A program made the position numbers and the translations under genes. A model generated the notes under the pieces. The model did not search any database. It was not told the origin of the DNA and worked only from the letters and a program-made list of their open reading frames with translations. From a virus, in the IMG/VR virus record IMGVR_UViG_3300049216_000114, positions 1-40,945 of that record: a stretch of 40,945 bases of DNA. The stretch is one strand, 5' to 3'. Numbering within the stretch: the stretch's first letter is position 1; each line of letters starts with the position of its first letter. Shown one piece after another: positions 19,837 through 27,859 of this stretch.

Positions 19837-21836
19837 GCCGTCGCCGGCACCAGGGTCAGTTGGTGTGTTCGGCCGGCATTGGCGATGCGCATGGACCGGA
19901 CCGAGTTGTAGGACTCACCCCGCCACAGCATGCGGTTCTCCTCCTCGACGAGCTTCGCCGCGCCGGGGAACTGCCGAGGGTCGAGCATCACGAGGGACGC
20001 GCTGGAGAACACCAGGCTGGTCTGCCTGCCCTTGGCGCCCTTGCGGTTCTTGAGGACGCCGCAGTTGACCACCGCACTGGGCATGTCCCGCTGGTTCACG
20101 GTGCCGTCGAGCAGCGCGTCCGTCGGGCGGTAGAGCGACAGCAGGAAGTCGGCAGTCTCCTCGATCGCACCGGAGTCACGAGCGTCGTCAGCGTCGATAG
20201 GCCGGCCGTCCTGCGCGGAGCGGTTCACCTGGGCTGGACAGAGGATCGCCAGGTCGCTGGACTTCGCCTCGGCCTTCACCGCCATCACGGCGTTGGTGAC
20301 CTTCTCGTACTGGCCGGTGCCCTTGCAGCCCTTGGCGTAGTAGCCCAGGTAGTCCAGGTGGCACAGCTGCGGCCGGAAGCCCTGCTCGGCTTCGTACTCC
20401 GCTGCGAGCGCGGCGATGTCGCCTTCCTTGAGCCGGTTTTCGTCCACGATCATCACGCGCCGGTAGGCGTGGTCGACCTCCGCATCGGTGGCAAGCGGGT
20501 TCCAGAACAGATAGATGCGACGTAAACGCTCGTAAACCTGAGAAGCCATCATCTCCAGCGTCAGGATCATCTGCGGCGTCTCGCGCGAGTAGTACGCGAC
20601 GTTCGCGATGAAGTTCGTCTTGCCGGTGCCGGTCTTGGCCAGCGGCACGCACAGCTCGCCAGGTTCGAGCCCCGGGGCGATCCACGCGTCCAGCTCTGCG
20701 AAGCCGGTCTTGATGCCCGAGCCATCCACCTGTCGACGTCGCCACTTCGCTCCTGCGTCAGCGACCGTCCACAGTCGCCGACCCGACGCCGTCGACAGCA
20801 GTTCCATGACGTCCGACAGGTTGTGCTTGCGAGTCGTCAGGTACTCGGTCCAGTCGCACTTGGGCAGGTCGTCTGGGAGGTTCACGATCCGGGCCTTCGA
20901 GCCAAGCATCTCCTTGAGCTTGATGGCGCCACGCTTGCCGGGATCGTCGGGGTCCAAGGCGATGTAGACGCGCTTGGCCTCCGAGAACATGTGCTCCATG
21001 CCGGTAGGGAAACTTTCGGCGCCGGGCAGTCCGACGACAGCGGTCGCTCTCGCCCGTGGGTCGGAACTCAGCTCGAGGGTCTGCTGGAGGATCAGGCAGT
21101 CGAACTCGCCCTCGGTGATGATGACGTCCTCGGCGCCGGCCAGCGCGTCGGAGTTGAACAGCCGCACCGGATGCCCGGATGGCGTGAAGTACTTGGCCTT
21201 CGGGTCCTTCGCCCGCAGCTGCACGTACGAGCCACGCTGCGGATAGGGGATGACGATCTTCCCGGCGAAGAACTCACGAGTCGCTCCGCCTTGCAGTTCC
21301 TGGATGAGACCGGCGGCGACAACGTCCGCTCTCGCGTGCTCGCTCGCTCCGTCCTTCGACAGGTTGTCCTTCGACAGGTTGTCCTTCGACAGGTTGTCCT
21401 TCGACAGGTTGCTTGAGAGCTTCCAGCCCAGTGGCACGTAGCCCAGCTTGTAGCGCTCGATCGTCCGCGCGGTCAGCCCACGCGCGAAGAAGTAGGCCAG
21501 CATGTCGTCGTTGTTGACGAGCATCTCGTGCGCGACCTCGACTGCCGCCTCCAACACCTTGCGCACCTTCATCGGGTCCTGGCCCGGCAGGTAGGTGAGA
21601 GCGCGGTCGTCCTGGTCACCGTAGTGCTTGAGCAACGTGATGCGGTTTCCCCTTGTGCCGCAACGCTTGCAGTCATATAGCCAGGTCTCAGTGTTGAGGT
21701 AAAGCTTGCCCTTCCCACGGGGATCTCCGTCCGGGCAGAACGGGCAATGGACAGTGACCTCGGCCCCGTTGGCCCGGTTGACTGCGAGCCCTTTGCTTGA
21801 CAGGTATGCACTCAGGTCTTCTGTTGCCGTGTCCAT
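19833..21836 (-). CDS. T7 gp4-like DNA primase-helicase, 667 aa
   Basis: It makes RNA primers and unwinds the fork. An N-terminal zinc ribbon has C31, C34, C56 and C59. A TOPRIM primase core has E242 in EGEFD and ALDPDDPG for the metal-binding Asp pair. A RecA-like helicase domain has AKTGTGKTN with K406, a VCHLDYLG-like Walker B (LCHLDYLGYY) and a motif with AQVNRSAQ. The length and order match bifunctional phage primase-helicases. I chose ATG 21836 because AGGAG lies eight bases upstream; an upstream frame adds 20 residues. Between the zinc domain and TOPRIM there are four in-frame NLSKD repeats (nucleotides 21351-21410). It is coupled to a small gene downstream. Confidence 0.93.
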   Translation of the reverse strand: MDTATEDLSAYLSSKGLAVNRANGAEVTVHCPFCPDGDPRGKGKLYLNTETWLYDCKRCGTRGNRITLLKHYGDQDDRALTYLPGQDPMKVRKVLEAAVEVAHEMLVNNDDMLAYFFARGLTARTIERYKLGYVPLGWKLSSNLSKDNLSKDNLSKDNLSKDGASEHARADVVAAGLIQELQGGATREFFAGKIVIPYPQRGSYVQLRAKDPKAKYFTPSGHPVRLFNSDALAGAEDVIITEGEFDCLILQQTLELSSDPRARATAVVGLPGAESFPTGMEHMFSEAKRVYIALDPDDPGKRGAIKLKEMLGSKARIVNLPDDLPKCDWTEYLTTRKHNLSDVMELLSTASGRRLWTVADAGAKWRRRQVDGSGIKTGFAELDAWIAPGLEPGELCVPLAKTGTGKTNFIANVAYYSRETPQMILTLEMMASQVYERLRRIYLFWNPLATDAEVDHAYRRVMIVDENRLKEGDIAALAAEYEAEQGFRPQLCHLDYLGYYAKGCKGTGQYEKVTNAVMAVKAEAKSSDLAILCPAQVNRSAQDGRPIDADDARDSGAIEETADFLLSLYRPTDALLDGTVNQRDMPSAVVNCGVLKNRKGAKGRQTSLVFSSASLVMLDPRQFPGAAKLVEEENRMLWRGESYNSVRSMRIANAGRTHQLTLVPATA
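21351..21410 (-). repeat. Four tandem 15-bp repeats inside the primase-helicase gene
   Basis: The unit GTCCTTCGACAGGTT (plus strand) is repeated exactly four times and encodes the pentapeptide NLSKD four times. The number of copies is a multiple of codons, so the frame is kept. It lies between the zinc ribbon and TOPRIM core, in an apparent linker. It is likely to vary in copy number between related phages. Confidence 0.95.
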
Positions 21837-21881
21837 AGGTTCAACTCCTGCTACATTTCGAGTCGGTTCGCTGCTGGCGGG

Positions 21882-21918
21882 AGCGGGGCCTGACACCGGG
21901 GAAGGGTCAGGCCCCGCT
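21882..21918 (-). terminator. Strong hairpin between SSB-like and primase-helicase genes
   Basis: Positions 21882-21894 and 21906-21918 are perfectly complementary over 13 bp with an 11-nt loop. It lies between the stop at 21927 and the primase start at 21836. There is no T-run on the minus strand. It may lower transcription into the primase gene or stabilise the upstream mRNA end. Confidence 0.65.
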
Positions 21919-21926
21919 TTCGTCGT

Positions 21927-22406
21927 CTAAAACGGCGGCTCCGATGAGAACGCTGCGGCTGAGCCGGCCGGCGGCAGGACATCGAGCACCGTCTCGCGGT
22001 ACCAGAAGCCATCACCGTTCTTGCGCGGCTGGGGCTCCTCGTGCTTGACCGTGATCCGACATGGCAGTCCGATCACCGAGTCGGAGTCGAACGGCTGCCC
22101 GATGAAGACCTCCTTGCCGGTGAGCGACTCGACCCACGGGCGGCACGGCGGGAACAGCCCGGCCTGCTGGAGCAGCATGTTCAGCTCGGGCTCGGTTGAC
22201 CCCTTGACGACGTCACCGGCGTGCTGGCCGCTGGTGATCTCGAAGCTCCACTCCCACTTCGAGGTGACGCGCGGCTGGCCGATCTTCGGCCCCTGCTTGT
22301 AGACGCCCTGGAAGTCGAGCTGCTCGACCTTGATCAGACGAGCGTCGTAGAGGGTGTCCTGTTCGTGCGGATAGAGCTTCGCGTCTCGTGCGACTGACTG
22401 GACCAT
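21927..22406 (-). CDS. Probable single-stranded DNA-binding protein, 159 aa
   Basis: ATG 22406 has GGAAGG at good spacing. The protein is beta-rich over about residues 15-140, with alternating strands (TLYDARLIKVEQLDFQG, SKWEWSFEI, LPCRITVKHEEP) as expected for an OB-fold. It ends in a short acidic-hydrophobic tail SSEPPF, which resembles the C-terminal tip of SSB that binds partner proteins. It sits between the Sak4-like ATPase and the primase-helicase, a usual place for a phage SSB. I rely on context and tail more than on a sequence match. Confidence 0.6.
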   Translation of the reverse strand: MVQSVARDAKLYPHEQDTLYDARLIKVEQLDFQGVYKQGPKIGQPRVTSKWEWSFEITSGQHAGDVVKGSTEPELNMLLQQAGLFPPCRPWVESLTGKEVFIGQPFDSDSVIGLPCRITVKHEEPQPRKNGDGFWYRETVLDVLPPAGSAAAFSSEPPF

Positions 22407-22436
22407 CTGGTGTTCCTTCCGGGTTCCTGGAGGTGG

Positions 22437-23951
22437 TTACTTGCTGGCCCTGTGCGCGGCAAAGCACGCCTCACACAGGTTGGTGCGGGTGCGAAGCTGA
22501 GCGATCTCGACGACGTCCGGGTTCTCCGTGCCGCCCTGCTTCGTGGTGACGATCTGCTGCCCGCAGCCGGTCACCTGTCCAGGACCACTTCCGTCAGGCC
22601 ATGCGGTGCCGCAGAAGACTGCGTCCACCGCCTGTGCCACTGGGTCTGGAGCACTGGCCACCTCCGTGGGAGGTGCTTCGACAGGTGCGGTCGGCGTGAT
22701 GACCTCGCCACCGATGCCCGCCTGGACGTTCTCGACGGCCTGTTCCAGCGTCACCGCAGGGACATCTGCCGCAACCGGGGCGGTAGCGACCGGCTCGGCC
22801 ACCGGCGCTACATCCGCGACAGATTCTTGAGCCGGGGCGGTTGCCACCTCAGGTGCCGGGGCAGCGGTGACGGGCGGCGTCGGAGCGGGACTGGGCTCGG
22901 GCGTCGCAGGTACGACGGCCGGAGCTGCCGCTTCGGCGACCGCGCCAACTGGTGCCGGCGTTGCTGGTGCGGCAGCCGGCGGCCGCTTGGCGGCCGGCGG
23001 GATGCTGCTGCGAACGACCGGTGTCGGCTGTACGGGCTGTACGGCAGCACCCGCCGGCGGAGCCGACGCAGCCTTGGTGTTGCTGGCGGGCGGCGTGATC
23101 GCGGTGTTACCTACCGGTCCGCCAGTCTTGGGTGCGACCGGAGCAGCGTCGCCCAGTACCTCGTCGGTCTCCAGGGTGAGCACATGCTGGCTCTCCTGGA
23201 GCTTGTCAGCGCCACTGACGACGTGGCCGAACAGGTTGGCGTAGTCGTCGTCGGTGAAGTTGACGGCGGTCCACTTCGGCAGCTGACCCGAGCGGTCCTT
23301 GAGCATGGGCTTGCTGGGATCGGACCACCACTGGATGCCTCGACGCAGAACGCGCTCGCCCTCGTGCGCCTCGTAGTACGTGCCCATGTAGCCGACGAGG
23401 TCGAACTCGGCGCTGATCTGGTCCTTGAGGTCACCCTTGAGCTTCGGCCCCATCACCGCGATCTTGGCGTCGTCGTCACCGATCTGCGTGTCCTTGATGT
23501 GCAGGTTCACGACGATGTTCATGTCGAGCTGGTGGAGCTTGGCGATGAACTGGGTCATCTTGCCGTCGAGGTACCCCCAGTCCTGCCAGCCGGAGAACGC
23601 TGCCTTGTTCTCGGCGTCCAGCCGCTCCTGCATCACGATGCGCTGGTAGGCGTCCAGCGTGTCGATGACGAGCGTCTGAAACTGCCTCTGCTGCAAGGGC
23701 TTCTTGCACTCCAGCCACAGCATCTTGAGCAGCGCGTCCATCTCGGACGTGTTCTTGATCTCCGCGTAGGGGACGCTGCGATCGGCCAGGGACATCCGGC
23801 CCTTCTCGCAGTCCGCGAAGACCGGCTTCGGCCAGAAGCTGGCTGAACGGGTCTTGCCGACACCCGGTGCGCCCATGATCAGCGCTTTCATGAAGGCGTT
23901 GCCACCTTGCAGGAAGTCCTCGACTCCCGTTGTCCTGATTGTCAATACCAC
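22437..23951 (-). CDS. Sak4-like RecA-fold ATPase with long linker and C-terminal Cys cluster, 504 aa
   Basis: Sak4-like proteins are RecA-core ATPases that help phage single-strand annealing. Walker A is G27-APGVGKT34 and Walker B is TLVIDTLDAY at about 95-105. The conserved LDMNIVVNLHIKD and GPKLKGDLKDQISAEFDLVGYM segments follow. Residues about 1-265 are the ATPase. Some 180 residues of Pro/Ala/Val-rich linker follow. The C-terminal 70 residues contain VFCGT, TGCGQQ and NLCEACFAAH, a probable zinc ribbon. I use GTG 23951 because GGAG is eight bases upstream. Most Sak4 proteins are about 220-300 aa, so the tail is unusual. It is followed by an SSB-like gene and preceded by a Cas4-like nuclease. 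Confidence 0.85.
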   Translation of the reverse strand: MVLTIRTTGVEDFLQGGNAFMKALIMGAPGVGKTRSASFWPKPVFADCEKGRMSLADRSVPYAEIKNTSEMDALLKMLWLECKKPLQQRQFQTLVIDTLDAYQRIVMQERLDAENKAAFSGWQDWGYLDGKMTQFIAKLHQLDMNIVVNLHIKDTQIGDDDAKIAVMGPKLKGDLKDQISAEFDLVGYMGTYYEAHEGERVLRRGIQWWSDPSKPMLKDRSGQLPKWTAVNFTDDDYANLFGHVVSGADKLQESQHVLTLETDEVLGDAAPVAPKTGGPVGNTAITPPASNTKAASAPPAGAAVQPVQPTPVVRSSIPPAAKRPPAAAPATPAPVGAVAEAAAPAVVPATPEPSPAPTPPVTAAPAPEVATAPAQESVADVAPVAEPVATAPVAADVPAVTLEQAVENVQAGIGGEVITPTAPVEAPPTEVASAPDPVAQAVDAVFCGTAWPDGSGPGQVTGCGQQIVTTKQGGTENPDVVEIAQLRTRTNLCEACFAAHRASK

Positions 23952-24019
23952 CTGGATCACTCCATCTCGTTGCGGCTCGTTGGGTCAGCTCGTCAGTGCT
24001 CGCAGGCTCCCGCCTTCCA

Positions 24020-24883
24020 TCACCGGACCGCCTTGTAGTCACCGACGTCAGCGAGACCGACGCCCGCACAGGTGGTCGAGAACGCGCAGTACTGGCAGTG
24101 CTCCCCGCTGATCGACAGCGGAAAGACGTCGTAGATGTGGGCTTTCACGTACTCGCGGCAGGCCAGGATCATCCGGTCGTAGTCGGTCTGCACCCGTTCG
24201 CCGCAGTCGACCCGCTTCACGAGCTTCATGTCGATCCAGGTCCCACGGCGTGGCCAGTCGGCGTACGTGCGCCAACGGTCGTCCGCATCGGGGAACGGGT
24301 CCCAGAACTCGCGCTGGGTGGTGGCCCAGCAGTAGACCGTCCACTGGATCGCGTGCCGCAGGAACGTCGGACGGCGCCCGGTCTTATAGTCCTCGATCGA
24401 GACGTAGGGCTGACGCGCCTTGCGACGCAGGCACAGCCGGTCCATCGTCCCGGTCAGGTGGTGCACACCCAGGTCGCCCAGGTCGATCGGCAGCCGGAAC
24501 GGCATCTCGAGGGCGAGCAGCAGCCCGTTGTCGGTGCGCAGCTGGTCGTAGTACAGGTCCAGCCGCTCGAGACCCTGGGCGCGCATCGTGCCATAGGAGT
24601 CGTTGACGAGCCAGCGGTCCACGGCCTTCGTGCCGGGCAGCTCCTCGACGTGGTCGGGGTGCCAGTAGTAGGCCAGAGACGCCCGCGCCACGGACAGAGC
24701 AGCGGGGTTCCCGTTGAAGTGCTCGGTCTCCATCACCTGGAGCGCGTGGTGGACAACAGTTCCATAAACCGTGCGGCTCAGCGACTCGGGCTGAGGTCCA
24801 ATCCCTTGCGCTGCAAGGTCATACAGCTTCTTCTGCTGTGCACAACGGCTGTACGCGTTGAGCGAACTCTGTCGTATATCCAT
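24020..24883 (-). CDS. Cas4/RecB-like PD-(D/E)XK exonuclease, 287 aa
   Basis: It has the layout of Cas4-like phage nucleases. C14 is near the N-terminus and C263, C266 and C272 are near the C-terminus; together they probably hold a 4Fe-4S cluster. The nuclease core has GTVVHHALQ (a catalytic-type His), GTMDRL and the signature SIEDYKTG with E164, D165 and K167, then AIQWTVYCWA. It likely resects DNA ends for the Sak4 and SSB proteins encoded just downstream. ATG 24883 is the first Met before the conserved N-terminus; its ribosome binding site is weak. No CRISPR array or Cas1 is near it. Confidence 0.85.
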   Translation of the reverse strand: MDIRQSSLNAYSRCAQQKKLYDLAAQGIGPQPESLSRTVYGTVVHHALQVMETEHFNGNPAALSVARASLAYYWHPDHVEELPGTKAVDRWLVNDSYGTMRAQGLERLDLYYDQLRTDNGLLLALEMPFRLPIDLGDLGVHHLTGTMDRLCLRRKARQPYVSIEDYKTGRRPTFLRHAIQWTVYCWATTQREFWDPFPDADDRWRTYADWPRRGTWIDMKLVKRVDCGERVQTDYDRMILACREYVKAHIYDVFPLSISGEHCQYCAFSTTCAGVGLADVGDYKAVR

Positions 24884-24944
24884 GCCTGTGCCGATCCCGG
24901 CGACGACCAGCGCGAGATGAACTCGTGAGCTGATCGCCGTGGGT

Positions 24945-24961
24945 CTACGCGTTTCGCGTAG
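24945..24961. repeat. Small perfect inverted repeat
   Basis: CTACGCG pairs with CGCGTAG around a TTT loop, upstream of the Cas4-like gene. It lies in the non-coding stretch 24884-25165, which otherwise holds the hairpin at 25052-25084 and no supported gene. It may be an operator or a processing site. Confidence 0.45.
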
Positions 24962-25051
24962 CGGCACGCAGCAGGCTTCGCCTGGACTGCGCTGGTCGTC
25001 ACCGACCTAGTGGTTCGCGGGGTGCTCGTGAAGCTGGTGAAGCAAAGTGAG

Positions 25052-25084
25052 CCTCGCCGAGTCCGGGGGGTGGACCCGGCGAGG
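25052..25084 (-). terminator. Strong hairpin, probable terminator of the late leftward operon
   Basis: CCTCGCCG (25052-25059) pairs with CGGCGAGG (25077-25084), and inside it GTCC (25061-25064) pairs with GGAC (25072-25075). This gives 12 bp with one mismatch and a 7-nt loop. It lies downstream of the last lysis-region gene (25166) and upstream of the Cas4-like gene, so it separates late structural transcripts from the replication genes. Confidence 0.7.
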
Positions 25085-25165
25085 AAGTCGGACGCTAGAC
25101 GGTGGGTCTGACAGATCGCAAGGCCGGTCAGCCGAGGACGGTCGCTGTCACGATGTCTGCCCAGG

Positions 25166-25384
25166 TCACAGGCGCAGGAATGACTCGTGCGACCCGCCAG
25201 CCCAGCGCACTTGCGCGTACTCGCCGACCTTGCGTGGGATGTTGATCAGCAGTGTGCCGCCGGCCTTCTCGATCTTGGATGCTTCGAGTGCCTGGCGCAG
25301 ATAGAACATCGACTCCACCGACATCGTGTCGAGTAGTTCGGCAAGGTCGCGCGCGAGCTGTTCGCGCCCGGGGGCTGGAGGCAC
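25166..25384 (-). CDS. Hypothetical protein downstream of lysis genes, 72 aa
   Basis: GTG 25384 opens the longest frame but has a poor ribosome binding site; an in-frame ATG at 25324 (MSVESMFYLRQALEASK) is an alternative. The product is helical (ELLDTMSVESMFYLRQALEA), then has a short beta pair. No family is recognised. It is the last gene before the 25052-25084 terminator. Confidence 0.45.
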   Translation of the reverse strand: MPPAPGREQLARDLAELLDTMSVESMFYLRQALEASKIEKAGGTLLINIPRKVGEYAQVRWAGGSHESFLRL

Positions 25385-25476
25385 CCGGTGAACATAGCGA
25401 ATCTGTCAGACAAATCTGTGACCCAGGCCACTATCCCCCGGTCGTCCCCACCGCATCCACAGGCACCCCAGTCCAG

Positions 25477-25839
25477 TCAGGCAGCCGGAGGCGCGTTGCC
25501 GCTTCCGACCGGCGAGTCGCTCGTGCCCTGACCGACACCTGCGGGGATGAGCCTCTGGATCAAGCCCTGCGCGCCGGTGATCTGGAACTGGGAGAGAAAG
25601 CCCATGTGAGCGACCACCGACAGCGCAGCGATCTGCGCGAACGACAATAGGAAGTTCCTGACCGTCAGATGTGTGACGCTGGCGTTGGTGGCAGCTGACC
25701 CGAGGGCCGACAGCACCAGGACCAGAATCGACTTCACCCAACTGGCCGAGCGCACATGCGCCACCAGGGCCACCAGCATGGGCACCACCAGTGAGGCCAC
25801 AAGGCCCCAGAGCAGCGTCTCCGTCGAGAGGGTGTTCAT
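25477..25839 (-). CDS. Probable holin, 120 aa, three membrane segments
   Basis: Residues about 8-27, 33-54 and 60-85 are hydrophobic (LLWGLVASLVVPMLVALVAH, SILVLVLSALGSAA, FLLSFAQIAALSVVAHMGFL). The C-terminal 30 residues are polar (Gly/Ser/Pro-rich) and lie outside the membrane. The start lies one base after the endolysin stop. A small multi-span protein next to the endolysin is the usual form of a holin, which opens the membrane at lysis. Another membrane gene at 27405-27788 could instead be the holin. Confidence 0.75.
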   Translation of the reverse strand: MNTLSTETLLWGLVASLVVPMLVALVAHVRSASWVKSILVLVLSALGSAATNASVTHLTVRNFLLSFAQIAALSVVAHMGFLSQFQITGAQGLIQRLIPAGVGQGTSDSPVGSGNAPPAA

Positions 25840-25840
25840 C

Positions 25841-26587
25841 TCACATCCCCAGTGCGGAGTAGGTCTGCGGACCCACCACGCCGTCTACCGACAGATGGTG
25901 ATTGGACTGGAAGGTCTCGACATGCGCCTTCGTGATCGGACCGAAGTCTCCGTCCGCGGTGCAGCCGGTCTTGGTCTGGACGCTCTTGATGAGGGGAATC
26001 GTCTGGGACGTCTCGGGGCAGCCCTCGTAGAGCAGCGGATAGGTCGGGTGGTTGCTCGGCGGGGCCGGCGGGGTGGGCGAGTGTGTGACCGGAGGCGACG
26101 CAACAGGCGACGTGAACAGTCGGGTCCAGGCGATCGAGCCCAGGATGGTGGCATCGCCTGCGGTTTCGGAGTCGTAGCTGACGATGCCACCCGACGGGTC
26201 GCTCTGGTTGCCGCCGATCAGGTCCAGGGTGTTGCCCTGCTTGCCCAGCATGATCTGCATGTGCGTCTGGTTCGCGTCGAACCCAGGCTGGCCGATCTGC
26301 TTGCCGGTCCAGGTGCGGCAGATGACGTCGCCGGCCACGGCCTCGGTGCTGGGACGGGCGTAGCCGTGCTGCTCAGCCCACTGGTAGACCTCGACGACGC
26401 TGGCGCTCTTGACCGGCAGGGCGATGCCCGAGTCGGTGTACATGCACCACGCGAAGATCGAGCACCACGCCACGCCGTTCCAGCCGAACTGGACGCCGTA
26501 CGGGGTGTCGTTGGAGTTGGGCGGGTTCTCCTTGACGCCGATCTGGGATCGGCAGTGCGCGATGAACTGCGCGACGGTCTGGCTCAT
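25841..26587 (-). CDS. Endolysin with CHAP and peptidoglycan-binding domains, 248 aa
   Basis: The N-terminal CHAP amidase/peptidase domain has GVAWC42SIFAWC with the nucleophile Cys, AGDVI at 85-89, and TH109MQIM with the catalytic His. A Pro/Ser/Thr linker spans about 165-185. The C-terminal 60 residues match PG_binding_1: LIKSVQTKTGCTADGDFGP and HLSVDGVVGPQTYSALG. The ATG has AAGGAGAG at good spacing. It cleaves host peptidoglycan at the end of infection. No mycolylarabinogalactan esterase (LysB) was seen, which argues weakly against a mycolic-acid host, although other genes are unseen. Confidence 0.9.
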   Translation of the reverse strand: MSQTVAQFIAHCRSQIGVKENPPNSNDTPYGVQFGWNGVAWCSIFAWCMYTDSGIALPVKSASVVEVYQWAEQHGYARPSTEAVAGDVICRTWTGKQIGQPGFDANQTHMQIMLGKQGNTLDLIGGNQSDPSGGIVSYDSETAGDATILGSIAWTRLFTSPVASPPVTHSPTPPAPPSNHPTYPLLYEGCPETSQTIPLIKSVQTKTGCTADGDFGPITKAHVETFQSNHHLSVDGVVGPQTYSALGM

Positions 26588-26624
26588 GAGCTCTCCTTCT
26601 GCGGGTGCGCGAGAACGGTCGTCC

Positions 26625-27248
26625 TCACATGCGGGCGCCTTCGTTATATAGGACCTGAGCCTGCTTGATGTAGATCGAGCAGTTGATGATCGGCGGCGTC
26701 GAACTGATGGCGGTCTGGAGATCGCCGGCCAACACCGTGAGGTGGTAGCCGATCATCGCCTGGTACTCCTGCTTCCAGAGAGTGATCTGCACCTGCGTCG
26801 CCTGGTTGCGGGTGACGCAGCTGTCTCGAGCTGCCAGCACGCGCGCGTAGTCGCTGTCGAGTTCATGCATCTGCGCGACCTTGGTGGCATGCGCATCGGA
26901 GGCGTTGCGGTGCACCTGGTAAACGAGACCGAGCGCAAAGACGATCACCACGAAGGCGCTGGCCAGGAACCGTTTGCGCGCCGACTTCTTCGTCAAGGTC
27001 TCCACAGCCAACTGCTCTAGCTTCTCGACCCCGGTGCGTTGACTCTGCTCGAGAGTGTCGGTCTTCTTCGTGAGAGCGAGTGTTCTCGTCTGGAGCTCAC
27101 CCTGGTCAATCAACGCCTTGCTCAGGGTCGCCACCATGTCGGTGAGCTTCTGAGTGCTGGCGTCGAGGGAGCCGAGATCGTCAGGGTGATCCGTCGGGAT
27201 CTGGCGCCTGGGCGGCGTCTTGGGCGGCGGGTTCTTGGGCGTGAGCAT
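26625..27248 (-). CDS. Membrane protein with coiled coil, lysis region, 207 aa
   Basis: ATG 27248 has AGGAGG ten bases upstream. Residues 1-25 are Pro/Lys-rich. About 30-90 is a helical, coiled-coil-like segment (LTDMVATLSKALIDQGELQT). One membrane segment lies at about 96-115 (FLASAFVVIVFALGLVYQV). About 90 residues follow, with Cys residues in RDSCVTR and INCSIYI. With the N-terminus inside, the last part would be outside. It may be a lysis accessory (spanin- or Rz-like) or a membrane-anchored structural protein. A near-match palindrome (26611-26626) lies at its end. Confidence 0.65.
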   Translation of the reverse strand: MLTPKNPPPKTPPRRQIPTDHPDDLGSLDASTQKLTDMVATLSKALIDQGELQTRTLALTKKTDTLEQSQRTGVEKLEQLAVETLTKKSARKRFLASAFVVIVFALGLVYQVHRNASDAHATKVAQMHELDSDYARVLAARDSCVTRNQATQVQITLWKQEYQAMIGYHLTVLAGDLQTAISSTPPIINCSIYIKQAQVLYNEGARM

Positions 27249-27402
27249 CTGCGTCCTCCTGGTTGTTGTCTCGACCCGCAACCTGCACGAACTGCTGGAG
27301 TTCACCGATGTGAGCCTCAAGGGCTCCCAGGAGATGCTCTGCCTCGACGATCAGTCGCAGTGACTCGACGGACATCCGGTGCGCTTCCTCGTCCCGTGCC
27401 AC
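27181..27402 (-). CDS. Small hypothetical protein, 73 aa
   Basis: GTG 27402 lies two bases from the previous stop. The first 45 residues are one long helix (ESLRLIVEAEHLLGALEAHI), and the rest is Asp/Ala/Pro/Gln-rich and probably disordered. It overlaps the next gene by 68 bp, more than usual here, so it is less certain. It has no membrane segment. Confidence 0.5.
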   Translation of the reverse strand: MARDEEAHRMSVESLRLIVEAEHLLGALEAHIGELQQFVQVAGRDNNQEDADAHAQEPAAQDAAQAPDPDGSP

Positions 27403-27404
27403 CG

Positions 27405-27788
27405 CTACATCCCATGCGACAGGCCACGACGACGGAGTTCCTCCAGGTAGTCCTTGGCGATCTCCGTCACCTGGACCAGAGCCGGGATGTAGCGCTCTTG
27501 CATCTGCTTCTGGAGCTCAGCCTGCGCGGTCTTGAGTTCCAGCAGGTCACCGCGTAGGTCCGCGATCTGCTGGTCCTTGAGCAGCAGCACAGCCGCTTGC
27601 GCGGCGGCGTCCCGGTCGCTAACCCAGCGCGGGATCAGGAACTTGTGGGTGCCCACCACGTCGATGAGCAACAGGCCAACAAGCCCGTACTGGAGCAGCT
27701 GCACGCCGAGGTCGACGTACGAGTTGCCCGTCGTGCCGCTTGAAGGGTCACCCAGAACGATTGCCCAAAGGGCGGTCGTGTCGAGCAT
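27405..27788 (-). CDS. Membrane protein with coiled coil, possible holin, 127 aa
   Basis: ATG 27788 has AGGAGG six bases upstream; GTG 27794 lies within that spacing. The N-terminus is weakly hydrophobic (TALWAIVLG). One clear membrane segment follows at about 27-48 (VQLLQYGLVGLLLIDVVGTH). Residues 55-120 form a long coiled coil (LLLKDQQIADLRGDLLELKT). This resembles small phage membrane proteins just upstream of lysis genes, sometimes annotated as holins. It could also anchor a complex at the membrane. It is first in the lysis group after the tail fibre gene. Confidence 0.6.
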   Translation of the reverse strand: MLDTTALWAIVLGDPSSGTTGNSYVDLGVQLLQYGLVGLLLIDVVGTHKFLIPRWVSDRDAAAQAAVLLLKDQQIADLRGDLLELKTAQAELQKQMQERYIPALVQVTEIAKDYLEELRRRGLSHGM

Positions 27789-27859
27789 GGCCACCCTCCT
27801 CGGTCATCACGAACGACCGTCATCGTCGTCATCGTCACACGTACGTCCGTGAAGCACTG

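Noticed and set aside
21351-21410. Possible CRISPR-like array
   Set aside because: The repeats are 15 bp with no spacers and lie in frame inside the primase-helicase gene.
22410-23846. Long open frame (478 codons) on the plus strand across the Sak4-like gene
   Set aside because: It is antisense to an ATPase with clear Walker motifs. The Gly/Arg/Leu-rich translation is an artefact of GC-rich codons.
24020-24883. Cas4 as a sign of a phage CRISPR system
   Set aside because: There is no array, Cas1 or Cas2 nearby. Cas4-like nucleases next to Sak4 and SSB are usual recombination genes in phages.
24884-25165. tRNA gene or attachment site in the gap upstream of the Cas4-like gene
   Set aside because: I found no T-arm-like sequence or cloverleaf. 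The paired segments are explained by two hairpins, and no integrase is present in the window.
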